From assembly GCA_965222725.1 (NCBI GenBank), contig OZ244969.1, positions 4,278,001-4,342,000 on the forward strand: a DNA stretch of 64,000 nucleotides. The letters are read 5' to 3'. Positions within the stretch are counted from its first letter, which is position 1. Each line of letters starts with the position of its first letter. The notes beneath the pieces were generated by a model that had not been told where the DNA came from, searched no databases, and saw nothing but the letters and a program-made list of their open reading frames with translations. This stretch comes from GCA-2748575 sp965222725 (GTDB taxonomy: Bacteria > Pseudomonadota > Gammaproteobacteria > Pseudomonadales > Ketobacteraceae). Positions 1-7,091 of this stretch are shown here, one piece after another. The position numbers were made by a program, and so were the translations under genes.

Positions 1-1091
1 CAAAGTTGCTTGTCATAGGCTTCCAATACGCGGGAGGCCTTGGGGTTGGGGATGGTTTTAGGGCCACGGTACAGCGTCAGAACGTTAATATCCTTTTCTC
101 TTAATTGAGTATCCTGAATAGTCATGCCTTCGAATTTGGAGCCTTCCGGGATATAGATTTCGCTAACGCCGTAGCCTTTACTTACCGTCAGCCGTTGCCG
201 CACATCGATTTCCGGGAAGTCCACCTGAGCCGCTATATACTCAACAACAGCCCCTGCCACGTCCAGGCCAGTGCAGGTTTCGATCCCTTCAAGGCCGGGC
301 GATGAGTTAACTTCCATGATTTGCGGGCCGGTTTTACCTTCCAGCATATCCACCCCGGCAACTCTAAGGCCCAGAATCTGCGCGGCCCTTACGGCGGTTT
401 CTTCGTATTCTGGCGGCAAATCCACGGCTTCAGCCACCCCGCCACGGTGAACATTGCTGCGGAATTCCTGCCCCTGTGCCACACGTCGCATGGCAGCAAC
501 CACCCTGTCGCCCACCACAAAGGCGCGAATGTCCCTGCCTTTGCTCTCGGCTACGAACTTCTGAATCAGCACATTCTGCTTCTGGCTTTGCAGCAGCTCG
601 ATAATAGATTCGGCCGCTTTAACCGTTTCTGCCAGCAGTACGCCGATTCCCTGGGTACCTTCAATAAGCTTGATCACCACAGGCGCACCACCCACCCGGT
701 CTATGGCCGGTAATACATCTTTTTTGTCTCTGACAAAGGTGGTTCTGGGTATACCGATATGATGGCGGCTCAATATCTGCAGGCTGCGTAATTTATCCCG
801 GGAGTTACTGATACCGTGGGCTGTGTTGGCGCAAAACACGTCCATTTCCTGAAACTGCCTGACAACGGCGGTGCCGTAATAGGTAATAGAGGCACCAATC
901 CGTGGCAGCACGGCATCGTATTCGGTGAGCAGCTTCTGACGGTAGTACAGGTCAGGGGCGCCTTCCTTAACATCAATCGCGAACTTTAACGTATTCAGCA
1001 CTTTAACTTTGTGTCCGCGCTGTTTTGCGGCTTCTTTCAGGCGGATGGTGCTATAGGCATGTGGTCCACAGGAAAGTATCGCGAGTTTCAT
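1..1091 (-). CDS. rimK: RimK-family ATP-grasp alpha-L-glutamate ligase with C-terminal RCK_C domain (3' end off window)
   Basis: My translation of the minus strand from ATG at 1091 stays open to the window edge (363 codons), so the C-terminus is missing. The first ~285 residues match the RimK family, which adds glutamate to C-terminal glutamates of a protein such as ribosomal S6. I see the pre-ATP-grasp domain, the ATP-grasp core (VIKLIEGTQGIGV) and the metal/nucleotide motif IMEVNSSPGLEG. After residue ~290 the sequence resembles a TrkA-C/RCK_C domain (YGVSEIYIPEGS), as in the long RimK variants. AAGGAG lies seven bases before the ATG. Family is confident; the S6 substrate is inferred from homology. 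Confidence 0.88.
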   Translation of the reverse strand, partial: MKLAILSCGPHAYSTIRLKEAAKQRGHKVKVLNTLKFAIDVKEGAPDLYYRQKLLTEYDAVLPRIGASITYYGTAVVRQFQEMDVFCANTAHGISNSRDKLRSLQILSRHHIGIPRTTFVRDKKDVLPAIDRVGGAPVVIKLIEGTQGIGVLLAETVKAAESIIELLQSQKQNVLIQKFVAESKGRDIRAFVVGDRVVAAMRRVAQGQEFRSNVHRGGVAEAVDLPPEYEETAVRAAQILGLRVAGVDMLEGKTGPQIMEVNSSPGLEGIETCTGLDVAGAVVEYIAAQVDFPEIDVRQRLTVSKGYGVSEIYIPEGSKFEGMTIQDTQLREKDINVLTLYRGPKTIPNPKASRVLEAYDKQL

Positions 1092-1239
1092 AGTCCGACT
1101 CCTTATCGTTGCGGGTGTGGCGATCCTTCAGACAGCCCATGTGTCTGCAAAGCGTATGGGGAAACATGCCTAGTATAGTCACAGATCCGGGCTTATCTCG
1201 AGGGTGCCCAAATAGGGAACCCGCACATAGCTAAAATCT

Positions 1240-1257
1240 ATAAGGTAATTACCTTAT
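1240..1257. promoter_or_regulatory. 18-bp perfect palindrome, possible operator
   Basis: ATAAGGTAATTACCTTAT reads identically on both strands. It lies in the 244-bp gap between the divergent rimK-like and DUF6316-like genes, 15 bp upstream of a CRP-type site. A dimeric repressor site is a reasonable guess; the binding protein is unknown. Confidence 0.45.
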
Positions 1258-1272
1258 GAGCATTGGTTGTTT

Positions 1273-1288
1273 TGTGATCTGCGTCACA
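1273..1288 (+). promoter_or_regulatory. Consensus CRP/Vfr-type binding site
   Basis: TGTGA-N6-TCACA matches the CRP core consensus exactly (TGTGATCTGCGTCACA), with T/A-rich flanks. It is centred about 55 bp before the start of the 66-aa DUF6316-like gene, so cAMP-CRP activation of that gene is the simplest reading. Confidence 0.65.
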
Positions 1289-1301
1289 ATGTTATGCTGA
1301 G

Positions 1302-1315
1302 CTGGTTGATTATTA
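1302..1315. repeat. 14-bp direct repeat flanking the small gene (copy 1; copy 2 at 1540-1553)
   Basis: CTGGTTGATTATTA occurs at 1302-1315, just before the small gene, and again at 1540-1553, just after it. Both copies continue into similar AATCA-type sequence. The repeats could be regulatory sites or the footprint of a small insertion; nothing else supports mobility. Confidence 0.4.
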
Positions 1316-1335
1316 ATCAGGTCGAGGGTTAAGAA

Positions 1336-1536
1336 ATGCATGTACGTAGTGGCGAACAAGAAAAAACCTGGTTCCGTACCGACCGTTTTTTAAGAACAGA
1401 GAATGGCTGGTACTTTTTAACCCGTGAGCAAACTCAGGAAGGGCCATTTAACTCAAGGGACGAAGCGGAAAGAGAGCTGACCTATTACATCCGCCACATG
1501 GAAGAATGGGGCACCTATCAGGTAACGACCCACTAA
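1336..1536 (+). CDS. Small DUF6316-like protein, 66 aa
   Basis: A short soluble protein without signal peptide or membrane segment, rich in charged and aromatic residues (WFRTDRF, GWYFLTRE, GPF..RDEAE). This pattern fits the small gammaproteobacterial family I know as DUF6316; its function is unknown. Length matches the family. It stands alone behind a consensus CRP site and an 18-bp palindrome and is bracketed by a 14-bp direct repeat, so it probably has its own regulated promoter. Confidence 0.6.
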   Translation: MHVRSGEQEKTWFRTDRFLRTENGWYFLTREQTQEGPFNSRDEAERELTYYIRHMEEWGTYQVTTH

Positions 1537-1801
1537 CGACTGGTTGATTATTAAATCAATAAGAACAACCACTTAGACCCGTCCAGGGGAAATGCTGGAC
1601 CACGTCTGTGATAACTGCTAGCCTTGTGAGCCCGTTTTCCCAGAGCTTAATTTATCCTGCCTGACTGTATGTTTTGCGCAACATCTGCCGGATTGGCCTG
1701 TGCTGATTGCGCCTGAATTAAAAAATGAAAAGCTTCTCTATATTTTTAAAGAGAAACAACAGGTTATGATAGAGACACCGCTTTAATAATAAGATGTTTT
1801 A

Positions 1802-3025
1802 ATGACCTACCAACGAAAACTTTCTGCAACCGATAAAACGTTCCTGGCGCAACTGGAAGGCAAAGGCCTTGAGCATCCCATTCAGCGCATTAACCAGTTT
1901 GTTGTTGAGGGTGAAGGGCAGCTGGATGTGACTGCATTCGAAAAAGCTGTAGCCCAGGTGGCAGAAGCCTACCCCGGTTTGCGAGTCATCCAGAAAGGTG
2001 TACTGGGAACTGCAAAATGGGTGGCCGAAGGACCTGTTCCTCCGGTTACACTCATCCCCGACCACGGCTGGGACGGTACCCATTCAGACACACCCTTTCA
2101 CAACAGAATTCTGGACCCTGTAACGGGGCCTACCAGCGAAATCGTGTTACTTCCCGGCGCCCCTGCCAGAATCGTCTTCCGTACCCATCATGCAGTGATG
2201 GATGGCCACGGCACCAAGGTGTTTATCCGCGAAGTTTTCAAAGCGCTGCGCGGTGAACCGCTTGATAGTGACCGGACCACACTCACGGAACTGGATATTT
2301 ACCAGAATACCGAGCTACCGGCCCTTGAAGGAGGCTTAAAGCCCACCCGCTCCTGCCTGTCGTTCGATGGCAAAGCCGATGGTTTCGGATTTGGTTTTAC
2401 CTGGAAGCGCAAAAGGCTTGATGGAAAATACAGAAATTCCACTGCCATGGCGCTCTATGAAATGGCCAGGATTATGCGATCCAACAGCCCTGAGCCGGGT
2501 GATGTTCGCTTCAAGCTGTCCATTAATTTACGCAGGCATACGGACACACCAGACATTGTCGGCAATTTTACCAATTTTGTAACGGTTGAAGTGGCCGAGA
2601 ACGACCGTGAACTGGATGTGAGAAAGAACCTGCTTAAAATCATCAAGCAAAAGCGTGAACTAAGGTATGGCTCCCCTGCTCTGCTGAATATTTTTCGCTG
2701 GGTGCCCATGAAACTGATCAGCCACCTGACCAATAAAACCTGTTACGACACGCCGGAAGTTAACCGAACCAGCGTTTCAGGCATCGTATCCACGCTGGAT
2801 GGCATGGATAACTATTACTGTGATCAGTTTACCGCAAAGTCGGCGTTTGCGGTTCCCATACCCGTGCATACTGTTAATTTCTTCTTTTCACTGTGGGAGT
2901 GTGAAGACTGCATTGATATTGCGTTGGGAATGCCGAATGTAATGGCCACCAATGGCCGGCTGGACAAATGTTTTATGCAGGTGGTTGACGCTTTGACCGC
3001 CCGCGGCAGCGACAACTCACAATAA
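1802..3025 (+). CDS. Condensation-domain-like / acyltransferase (HHxxxDG) protein
   Basis: 407-aa soluble protein with the HHxxxDG active-site motif (HHAVMDG, His129-Gly135). This motif marks the CoA/ACP-dependent acyltransferase superfamily: NRPS condensation domains, PapA-type transferases, WES/DGAT. I do not see the DFGWG motif of classical condensation domains, so a free-standing acyltransferase that moves an acyl group from a carrier protein to an acceptor is more likely than peptide-bond formation. It is the first gene of a run with an acyl carrier protein (47 bp downstream) and a KASIII. The ATG at 1802 follows an A/T-rich leader. Acceptor and product are unknown. Confidence 0.72.
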   Translation: MTYQRKLSATDKTFLAQLEGKGLEHPIQRINQFVVEGEGQLDVTAFEKAVAQVAEAYPGLRVIQKGVLGTAKWVAEGPVPPVTLIPDHGWDGTHSDTPFHNRILDPVTGPTSEIVLLPGAPARIVFRTHHAVMDGHGTKVFIREVFKALRGEPLDSDRTTLTELDIYQNTELPALEGGLKPTRSCLSFDGKADGFGFGFTWKRKRLDGKYRNSTAMALYEMARIMRSNSPEPGDVRFKLSINLRRHTDTPDIVGNFTNFVTVEVAENDRELDVRKNLLKIIKQKRELRYGSPALLNIFRWVPMKLISHLTNKTCYDTPEVNRTSVSGIVSTLDGMDNYYCDQFTAKSAFAVPIPVHTVNFFFSLWECEDCIDIALGMPNVMATNGRLDKCFMQVVDALTARGSDNSQ

Positions 3026-3072
3026 AATGATAGAGTGATCTGTTAAAAATAACGAAGTAAAGGTAAATAATA

Positions 3073-3297
3073 ATGAACGAAAAAGAGTTCTACCTGAAAA
3101 TTGATGAAGCCCTGGGGGAAGAGCCTGGTACCGTCACAGGCAAGGAGAAACTGGATGACAAAGACGCTTTTGATTCCATGGCCATGATGGAGATTCTGGT
3201 GTTCCTTGATGAGGACCTGGGCATTGAAATGACACCTGAAAAAATCGTTGAGCATGGAACAGTTGAAGAACTCTATAAAAAGATACTGCCCCAATGA
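3073..3297 (+). CDS. Acyl carrier protein, free-standing
   Basis: 74-aa acidic protein with the phosphopantetheine attachment context DAFDSMAMMEI. Ser35 is the predicted carrier serine. Length and the helical pattern (FLDEDLGIEM, VEELYKKIL) fit a single ACP. It overlaps the following KASIII gene by four bases (ATGA), implying translational coupling. It probably carries the acyl chain exchanged between the upstream HHxxxDG transferase and the KASIII. It is clearly diverged from the housekeeping fatty-acid ACP, which has a DSLD-type motif. Confidence 0.85.
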   Translation: MNEKEFYLKIDEALGEEPGTVTGKEKLDDKDAFDSMAMMEILVFLDEDLGIEMTPEKIVEHGTVEELYKKILPQ

Positions 3298-4277
3298 AAA
3301 AGATAGTGCTAAAAGGCCTGGAATATTATCTACCGGAAGACAGGCTAAATAACGAAGAGCTTGTTGCCAATCAGCCTGACTGGACTGCAGAAAAAATTCA
3401 CAGCAAAACCGGAATCGCGGAAAGAAGAATATCCGCAGAAGGCGAAACAGCGGGCGACCTGGCAGAAAAAGCCGCCAACAAGCTTTTTGATAGCGGTATC
3501 TGCAAGGCTGAAGATGTTCAGTTTATTTTGCTGTGTACCGAAGCAGCCGATTACCTGTTGCCTTGTACAGCCACCTTGCTGCAGGATCGCCTGAATATAC
3601 CCAAAACAGCCGGTGCGCTTGATTTTAATCTGGGCTGTTCCGGGTTTGTGTATGGGCTGTCACTGGCGAAAGGCCTGATAGAAACCGGGCAGGTTGATAA
3701 CGTATTGCTGCTCACAACCGATACCTACACAAAGTTTATAGAGCCTGATGATATTGGTGTAAGAGCTATTTTTGGTGATGGGGCTGCGGCTACCTTTCTT
3801 GAAGCCACCGAATCGGATCAGGATTTAATTGGGCCTTTTGTATTTGGCAGCAATGGCGCGGGCTACGACAAAATCATTGTCAAAGCCGGTGGTGCCCGCC
3901 ACCCGACGCCGGACGAATCCGTGCAAAGAAAACTGGAAATGAACGGGCCGGAAGTGTTTTCCTTTACCATCAGTACCGTGCCCAGAACGGTTAAAAAGCT
4001 TTTGGAAGATGCCAACATGAACCTGGATGATGTGGATAAATTCATCTATCACCAGGCGAATACCTTTATGCTGGAACACCTTCGGAAAAAATCGAAGATT
4101 GATGAAGACCGGTTTCTGGTGGATATGGAAGACATTGGCAATACGGTGTCAGCCTCCATACCCATAGCGTTCAAACGCGCTTTAGAGCGGAACGAAGTTA
4201 AATCCGGAGACAGGGTCATGTTCGTTGGCTTTGGTGTTGGCCTGTCCTGGGCCGCAACCCTGTGTGTTATTCCCTAG
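3294..4277 (+). CDS. 3-oxoacyl-ACP synthase III (KASIII/FabH-like) of the acyl cluster
   Basis: 327 aa, normal FabH length. The full thiolase-fold triad is present: Cys115 in NLGCSGF, His253 in IYHQAN and Asn283 in IGNTVSASIP. KASIII enzymes condense an acyl-CoA starter with malonyl-ACP, and related members transfer acyl groups to other acceptors. Because the partner ACP and an HHxxxDG acyltransferase sit directly upstream, this is probably a pathway-specific enzyme rather than the housekeeping FabH. It converges on an MFS gene across a strong hairpin. Confidence 0.85.
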   Translation: MKKIVLKGLEYYLPEDRLNNEELVANQPDWTAEKIHSKTGIAERRISAEGETAGDLAEKAANKLFDSGICKAEDVQFILLCTEAADYLLPCTATLLQDRLNIPKTAGALDFNLGCSGFVYGLSLAKGLIETGQVDNVLLLTTDTYTKFIEPDDIGVRAIFGDGAAATFLEATESDQDLIGPFVFGSNGAGYDKIIVKAGGARHPTPDESVQRKLEMNGPEVFSFTISTVPRTVKKLLEDANMNLDDVDKFIYHQANTFMLEHLRKKSKIDEDRFLVDMEDIGNTVSASIPIAFKRALERNEVKSGDRVMFVGFGVGLSWAATLCVIP

Positions 4278-4294
4278 TTAAACCTTTCCAATGG

Positions 4295-4330
4295 CGCCGT
4301 GCCCTGCCTTAAGCCAGAGCAGGCACGGCG
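4295..4330. terminator. GC-rich hairpin between convergent KASIII and MFS genes
   Basis: CGCCGTGCCCTGC (4295-4307) pairs with GCAGGCACGGCG (4319-4330), leaving one unpaired base and an 11-nt loop. It spans the 3' end of the MFS gene and follows the KASIII stop by 17 bp. There is no clear U-tract on either side, so a bidirectional terminator is plausible but not certain. Confidence 0.45.
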
Positions 4331-5661
4331 TCCGCGTTCTTCTTCGTCAGGGTATCGTCATCGGTATAGTCCGGCAGATTGATATCTGCCCTGCGGAGAG
4401 TGGGCTTAAGACTGGCGAGCACCACAAACACCAGACTGATAATGCCAAAAACGCTCATCATCAATGCAATCCCCCGCGGTTCACCGACGCCCCAAACTGA
4501 TCCAAAATAATCTGCCAGTAATTGGCCTTCTGCCATTTGCGGTTTAAAAAAGCCGTCGGCCAGCAGGCCCGACACCAGGAAGGCAATGGGTTGGGTGGCG
4601 CGCAACATGGTGCCCCGCAAACTGAATACGCGGCCATGAAAAGCCGGATCAATCTTGTGCTGCCAGAACACCTGGCTGGAGGTGCTGGCCAGAGGTGCGA
4701 TGGCCATAATCAGGAAGGCACCGGTACAGATAAGCCAGATCTCGGTGGCAATCGGAGTGAATATCAATCCGACGGATGCCGCTCCCGTAACCATAAGAAT
4801 AACCGGCATTTTGCGTTTCGGGCCTTTCCAGATCACCATGACCAGTCCGCCGACTATCAAACCCACACCGGCAAACATCCGCACCAGGCCCAGATCCGTT
4901 GCTGTACCAATACTCAGCACCAAAGGCGCAAATAACGCTTGTGCGGCTGATACGTTAAACCAGATTAACGCAAACAAAAACAAACCACCCAGCAGGCCTT
5001 GTTTGCCCTTCATATAAAGATAGGCTTCTTTCAGATCGCTCAACAGAGCAGTGACCGAAATCTTGCCTTTGGGTTTATGTTTTGGATTGGGAATCTTGAT
5101 GATAAATAAGGTGGAAAGCCCGACCACAAAGGTGATCAGATTGATCACAAATATCATTTCAAGGCCGATTTCATCCATCAGAATACCGGCCAGGAGAGGC
5201 CCCGCAATCTGGATCAAACCAAACAGCATCCCTAATGTGCCGGACGCCTGACTAAGGTTTTTCTTGGGTACTATCAGGGTAACGGACGCCGTAAAACCTA
5301 CCTGGAGGCTCAAGGCAAACAATGATGAAAAGGGAAGAATCCACAGCAGCGCTCCGACGGAAAAACTGTCTGTCCAGTACAGCACGGCAATAGCGAGTGT
5401 GCACAAGGCAGCCCCGAGCTGTGAGCCAATCAGGTTGAGCTTGCGGGGCCAGCGATCCACCAGGGTTCCGACAAACGGGCCTGCCAGCACCGCTGGTAAT
5501 GTCGAGGCCAGCAATGTCATGGTGTAGAGGGTGGTCTGAATATCGCTATCGGCATACTCCAGTAGAATCCACACGCTGACACCGAAATTGGTCAGCGAGG
5601 ATCCCAACACCGTGATGGATTGCCCAATGAGCACAAAATAAAACAATCTTAAACCGGACAT
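4309..5661 (-). CDS. MFS transporter, probable exporter of the cluster product
   Basis: 450-aa hydrophobic protein with about 12 predicted membrane segments and a GPFVGTLVDRWPRK loop typical of MFS_1 drug/product exporters. It is co-directional with and 50 bp downstream of the ATP-grasp gene, and it converges on the acyltransferase-ACP-KASIII genes. An exporter beside biosynthetic genes suggests product efflux or self-protection, but the substrate is unknown. The spacer before its ATG holds a 12-bp tandem repeat and only a weak ribosome site. Confidence 0.82.
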   Translation of the reverse strand: MSGLRLFYFVLIGQSITVLGSSLTNFGVSVWILLEYADSDIQTTLYTMTLLASTLPAVLAGPFVGTLVDRWPRKLNLIGSQLGAALCTLAIAVLYWTDSFSVGALLWILPFSSLFALSLQVGFTASVTLIVPKKNLSQASGTLGMLFGLIQIAGPLLAGILMDEIGLEMIFVINLITFVVGLSTLFIIKIPNPKHKPKGKISVTALLSDLKEAYLYMKGKQGLLGGLFLFALIWFNVSAAQALFAPLVLSIGTATDLGLVRMFAGVGLIVGGLVMVIWKGPKRKMPVILMVTGAASVGLIFTPIATEIWLICTGAFLIMAIAPLASTSSQVFWQHKIDPAFHGRVFSLRGTMLRATQPIAFLVSGLLADGFFKPQMAEGQLLADYFGSVWGVGEPRGIALMMSVFGIISLVFVVLASLKPTLRRADINLPDYTDDDTLTKKNADAVPALA

Positions 5662-5672
5662 AATTCAACTAC

Positions 5673-5696
5673 TTGTCTTGTATTTTGTCTTGTATT
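5673..5696. repeat. 12-bp perfect tandem duplication in the ATP-grasp/MFS spacer
   Basis: TTGTCTTGTATT is repeated head to tail twice, followed by a degenerate third part. It lies in the leader of the MFS gene, where a change in copy number would alter the distance between the ATP-grasp stop and the MFS start. Confidence 0.6.
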
Positions 5697-5711
5697 TCTT
5701 GTTATCGGGGT

Positions 5712-6764
5712 TCAGGACCCCAGGTATTCGGATTCAGAGGTGATCGGATAGCCGTTCTTTTGCCTTGAAATCCAGGACCGTTGCAGAGACCCCATAAACA
5801 TTCTTGCCACCTTTGCGCCCTGCTCTTTCACCTCAGGCGCTGATATGTAACCGTTCAGCCCAAAAGGGATCTGGTATTCATATAAAACGTAATCTTCTCT
5901 GGTTACGTTTTCAGGCGTGATATCGGCTCTAAGCACACCAAGGTCAAAGCAGAAGGTTGTAATCTCCAGCTTGCCATAATGCTGCAGATCCTTGATCAGG
6001 GCCAGCATTACCTTATCAAGCGCCGCCAGTTCCTTCCCTGTCACGATAGTACCGTAGGCGCCTTTGGAAATATTGCCACTATCCACCAGTTCTACACGTT
6101 CACCGTCACCGGGAACACTTGCCAGTTGTGTTTTGGACAAATGCCCGGCCAGCTTTTCCTTGCTCTTTTCTGGCAGATCTGCACTCAGTTTTATCAGGCG
6201 CCCCAGGTTGTCTTTACCATTTCCATACACTGAGGGGCGTACCTTTTTATAACAGAAACGGTAAGTGACTTCAGGGTCTATATGATAAACGTAACGGTAA
6301 TCTGTTAAGGGCGGAACCTGTTCCTGAACAATATAAGCCTCCCTGGCGTTACTGAGCCTGGATTGCAGCTCAGCGGCATTGTTACACAGAAAAATGCCAA
6401 TCCCCTGCTGGCCATCTTTGGGTTTGCAAAACACGCGACCGTGCTTTTCCAGCAATTGCAGTGCCTGGGTTAACTGACCGTTCTGACCGGGAGTAAACAG
6501 AACCTGCTCCGGCCCGCGATACCCCAGTTTGCGTACCTGCTCAATAAAATCGAACTTTTTGTGGATGGTGCCGGCATTCGGCCCGTTAAACAGTTCCTGG
6601 CAGATATCGATTTTACGTTCGTAGGCCGAAAAGCGCATGCGAAGCAGGTCAAAGAATACGGTTTTAAGGAAGGAAATCCGGTCTGAAAAGGCAACCTTTT
6701 CCTTGGGGCGATCTATGTCTTCGTGGGGCATAATTAAAGAGGTGCTACCGGCGGCATCATCCAT
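5712..6764 (-). CDS. ATP-grasp / YheC-YheD-like protein of the acyl cluster
   Basis: 350-aa soluble protein. The central part looks like an ATP-grasp fold: a lysine in a glycine-rich loop (VFCKPKDGQQGIGIFL), then IVQEQVPP and a C-terminal block with acidic residues (LEITTFCFDLGVLRADI). YheC/YheD and sugar/peptide ligase relatives share this layout. ATP-grasp enzymes join a carboxylate to an amine or thiol through an acyl phosphate. AAGGAAAG precedes the ATG. It is upstream of the MFS exporter in the same direction. Its place next to ACP and KASIII suggests a ligation step in one small-molecule pathway; this is inference, and the substrate is unknown. Confidence 0.62.
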   Translation of the reverse strand: MDDAAGSTSLIMPHEDIDRPKEKVAFSDRISFLKTVFFDLLRMRFSAYERKIDICQELFNGPNAGTIHKKFDFIEQVRKLGYRGPEQVLFTPGQNGQLTQALQLLEKHGRVFCKPKDGQQGIGIFLCNNAAELQSRLSNAREAYIVQEQVPPLTDYRYVYHIDPEVTYRFCYKKVRPSVYGNGKDNLGRLIKLSADLPEKSKEKLAGHLSKTQLASVPGDGERVELVDSGNISKGAYGTIVTGKELAALDKVMLALIKDLQHYGKLEITTFCFDLGVLRADITPENVTREDYVLYEYQIPFGLNGYISAPEVKEQGAKVARMFMGSLQRSWISRQKNGYPITSESEYLGS

Positions 6765-7091
6765 GATTTCTTTCCTTGATATTATATTGCTGATTCTGTT
6801 CTATAAATTTATTTGTGTATTGAATCTCTTAAAATGCAGTCTGCGCCTGACTATAGAGTAAAACCTTTATAGTAAAACTACAGAGTAAAGATGGAGCATC
6901 ATTGGATACAGCTCCATGACTATTTGGCTCAGCCATTGACAAGAATGACCTGACTCACAGGTCAACGATTATATTTTAAACTGGTGTAACAGTAAACAGC
7001 TGTTCTGTGATACGGACGGATGACCGGATGACCGGATATAGTTCCGGAACCGCCAGCTGGCGGGGCCTGACAGCTATTACCACCTGTACTT
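6765..7091. other. 327-bp gene-free stretch with several dyads and short repeats
   Basis: No coding sequence recognised. The stretch holds inverted repeats ATGGAGC/GCTCCAT (6891-6917) and TGACCT/AGGTCA (6946-6964), palindromes AACAGCTGTT (6995-7004) and GTTCCGGAAC (7041-7050), and the 14-bp palindrome CCGCCAGCTGGCGG (7050-7063). There is also a degenerate ~14-bp triplet repeat of the form TAGAGTAAAAC at 6851-6890. On the - strand it lies downstream of the chemoreceptor and upstream of the ATP-grasp gene, so the GC-rich dyad near 7050 may end chemoreceptor transcription. Confidence 0.5.

Noticed and set aside
105..976. Open frames on both strands over the first kilobase
   Set aside because: They overlap the RimK-like gene, which runs off the left edge and has conserved ATP-grasp motifs; the frames lack any family resemblance.
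1..6764. RimK-like ligase as part of the acyl-metabolite cluster
   Set aside because: It is divergent, about 700 bp away, separated by an independently regulated gene, and its RCK_C architecture is that of a conserved housekeeping-type ligase.
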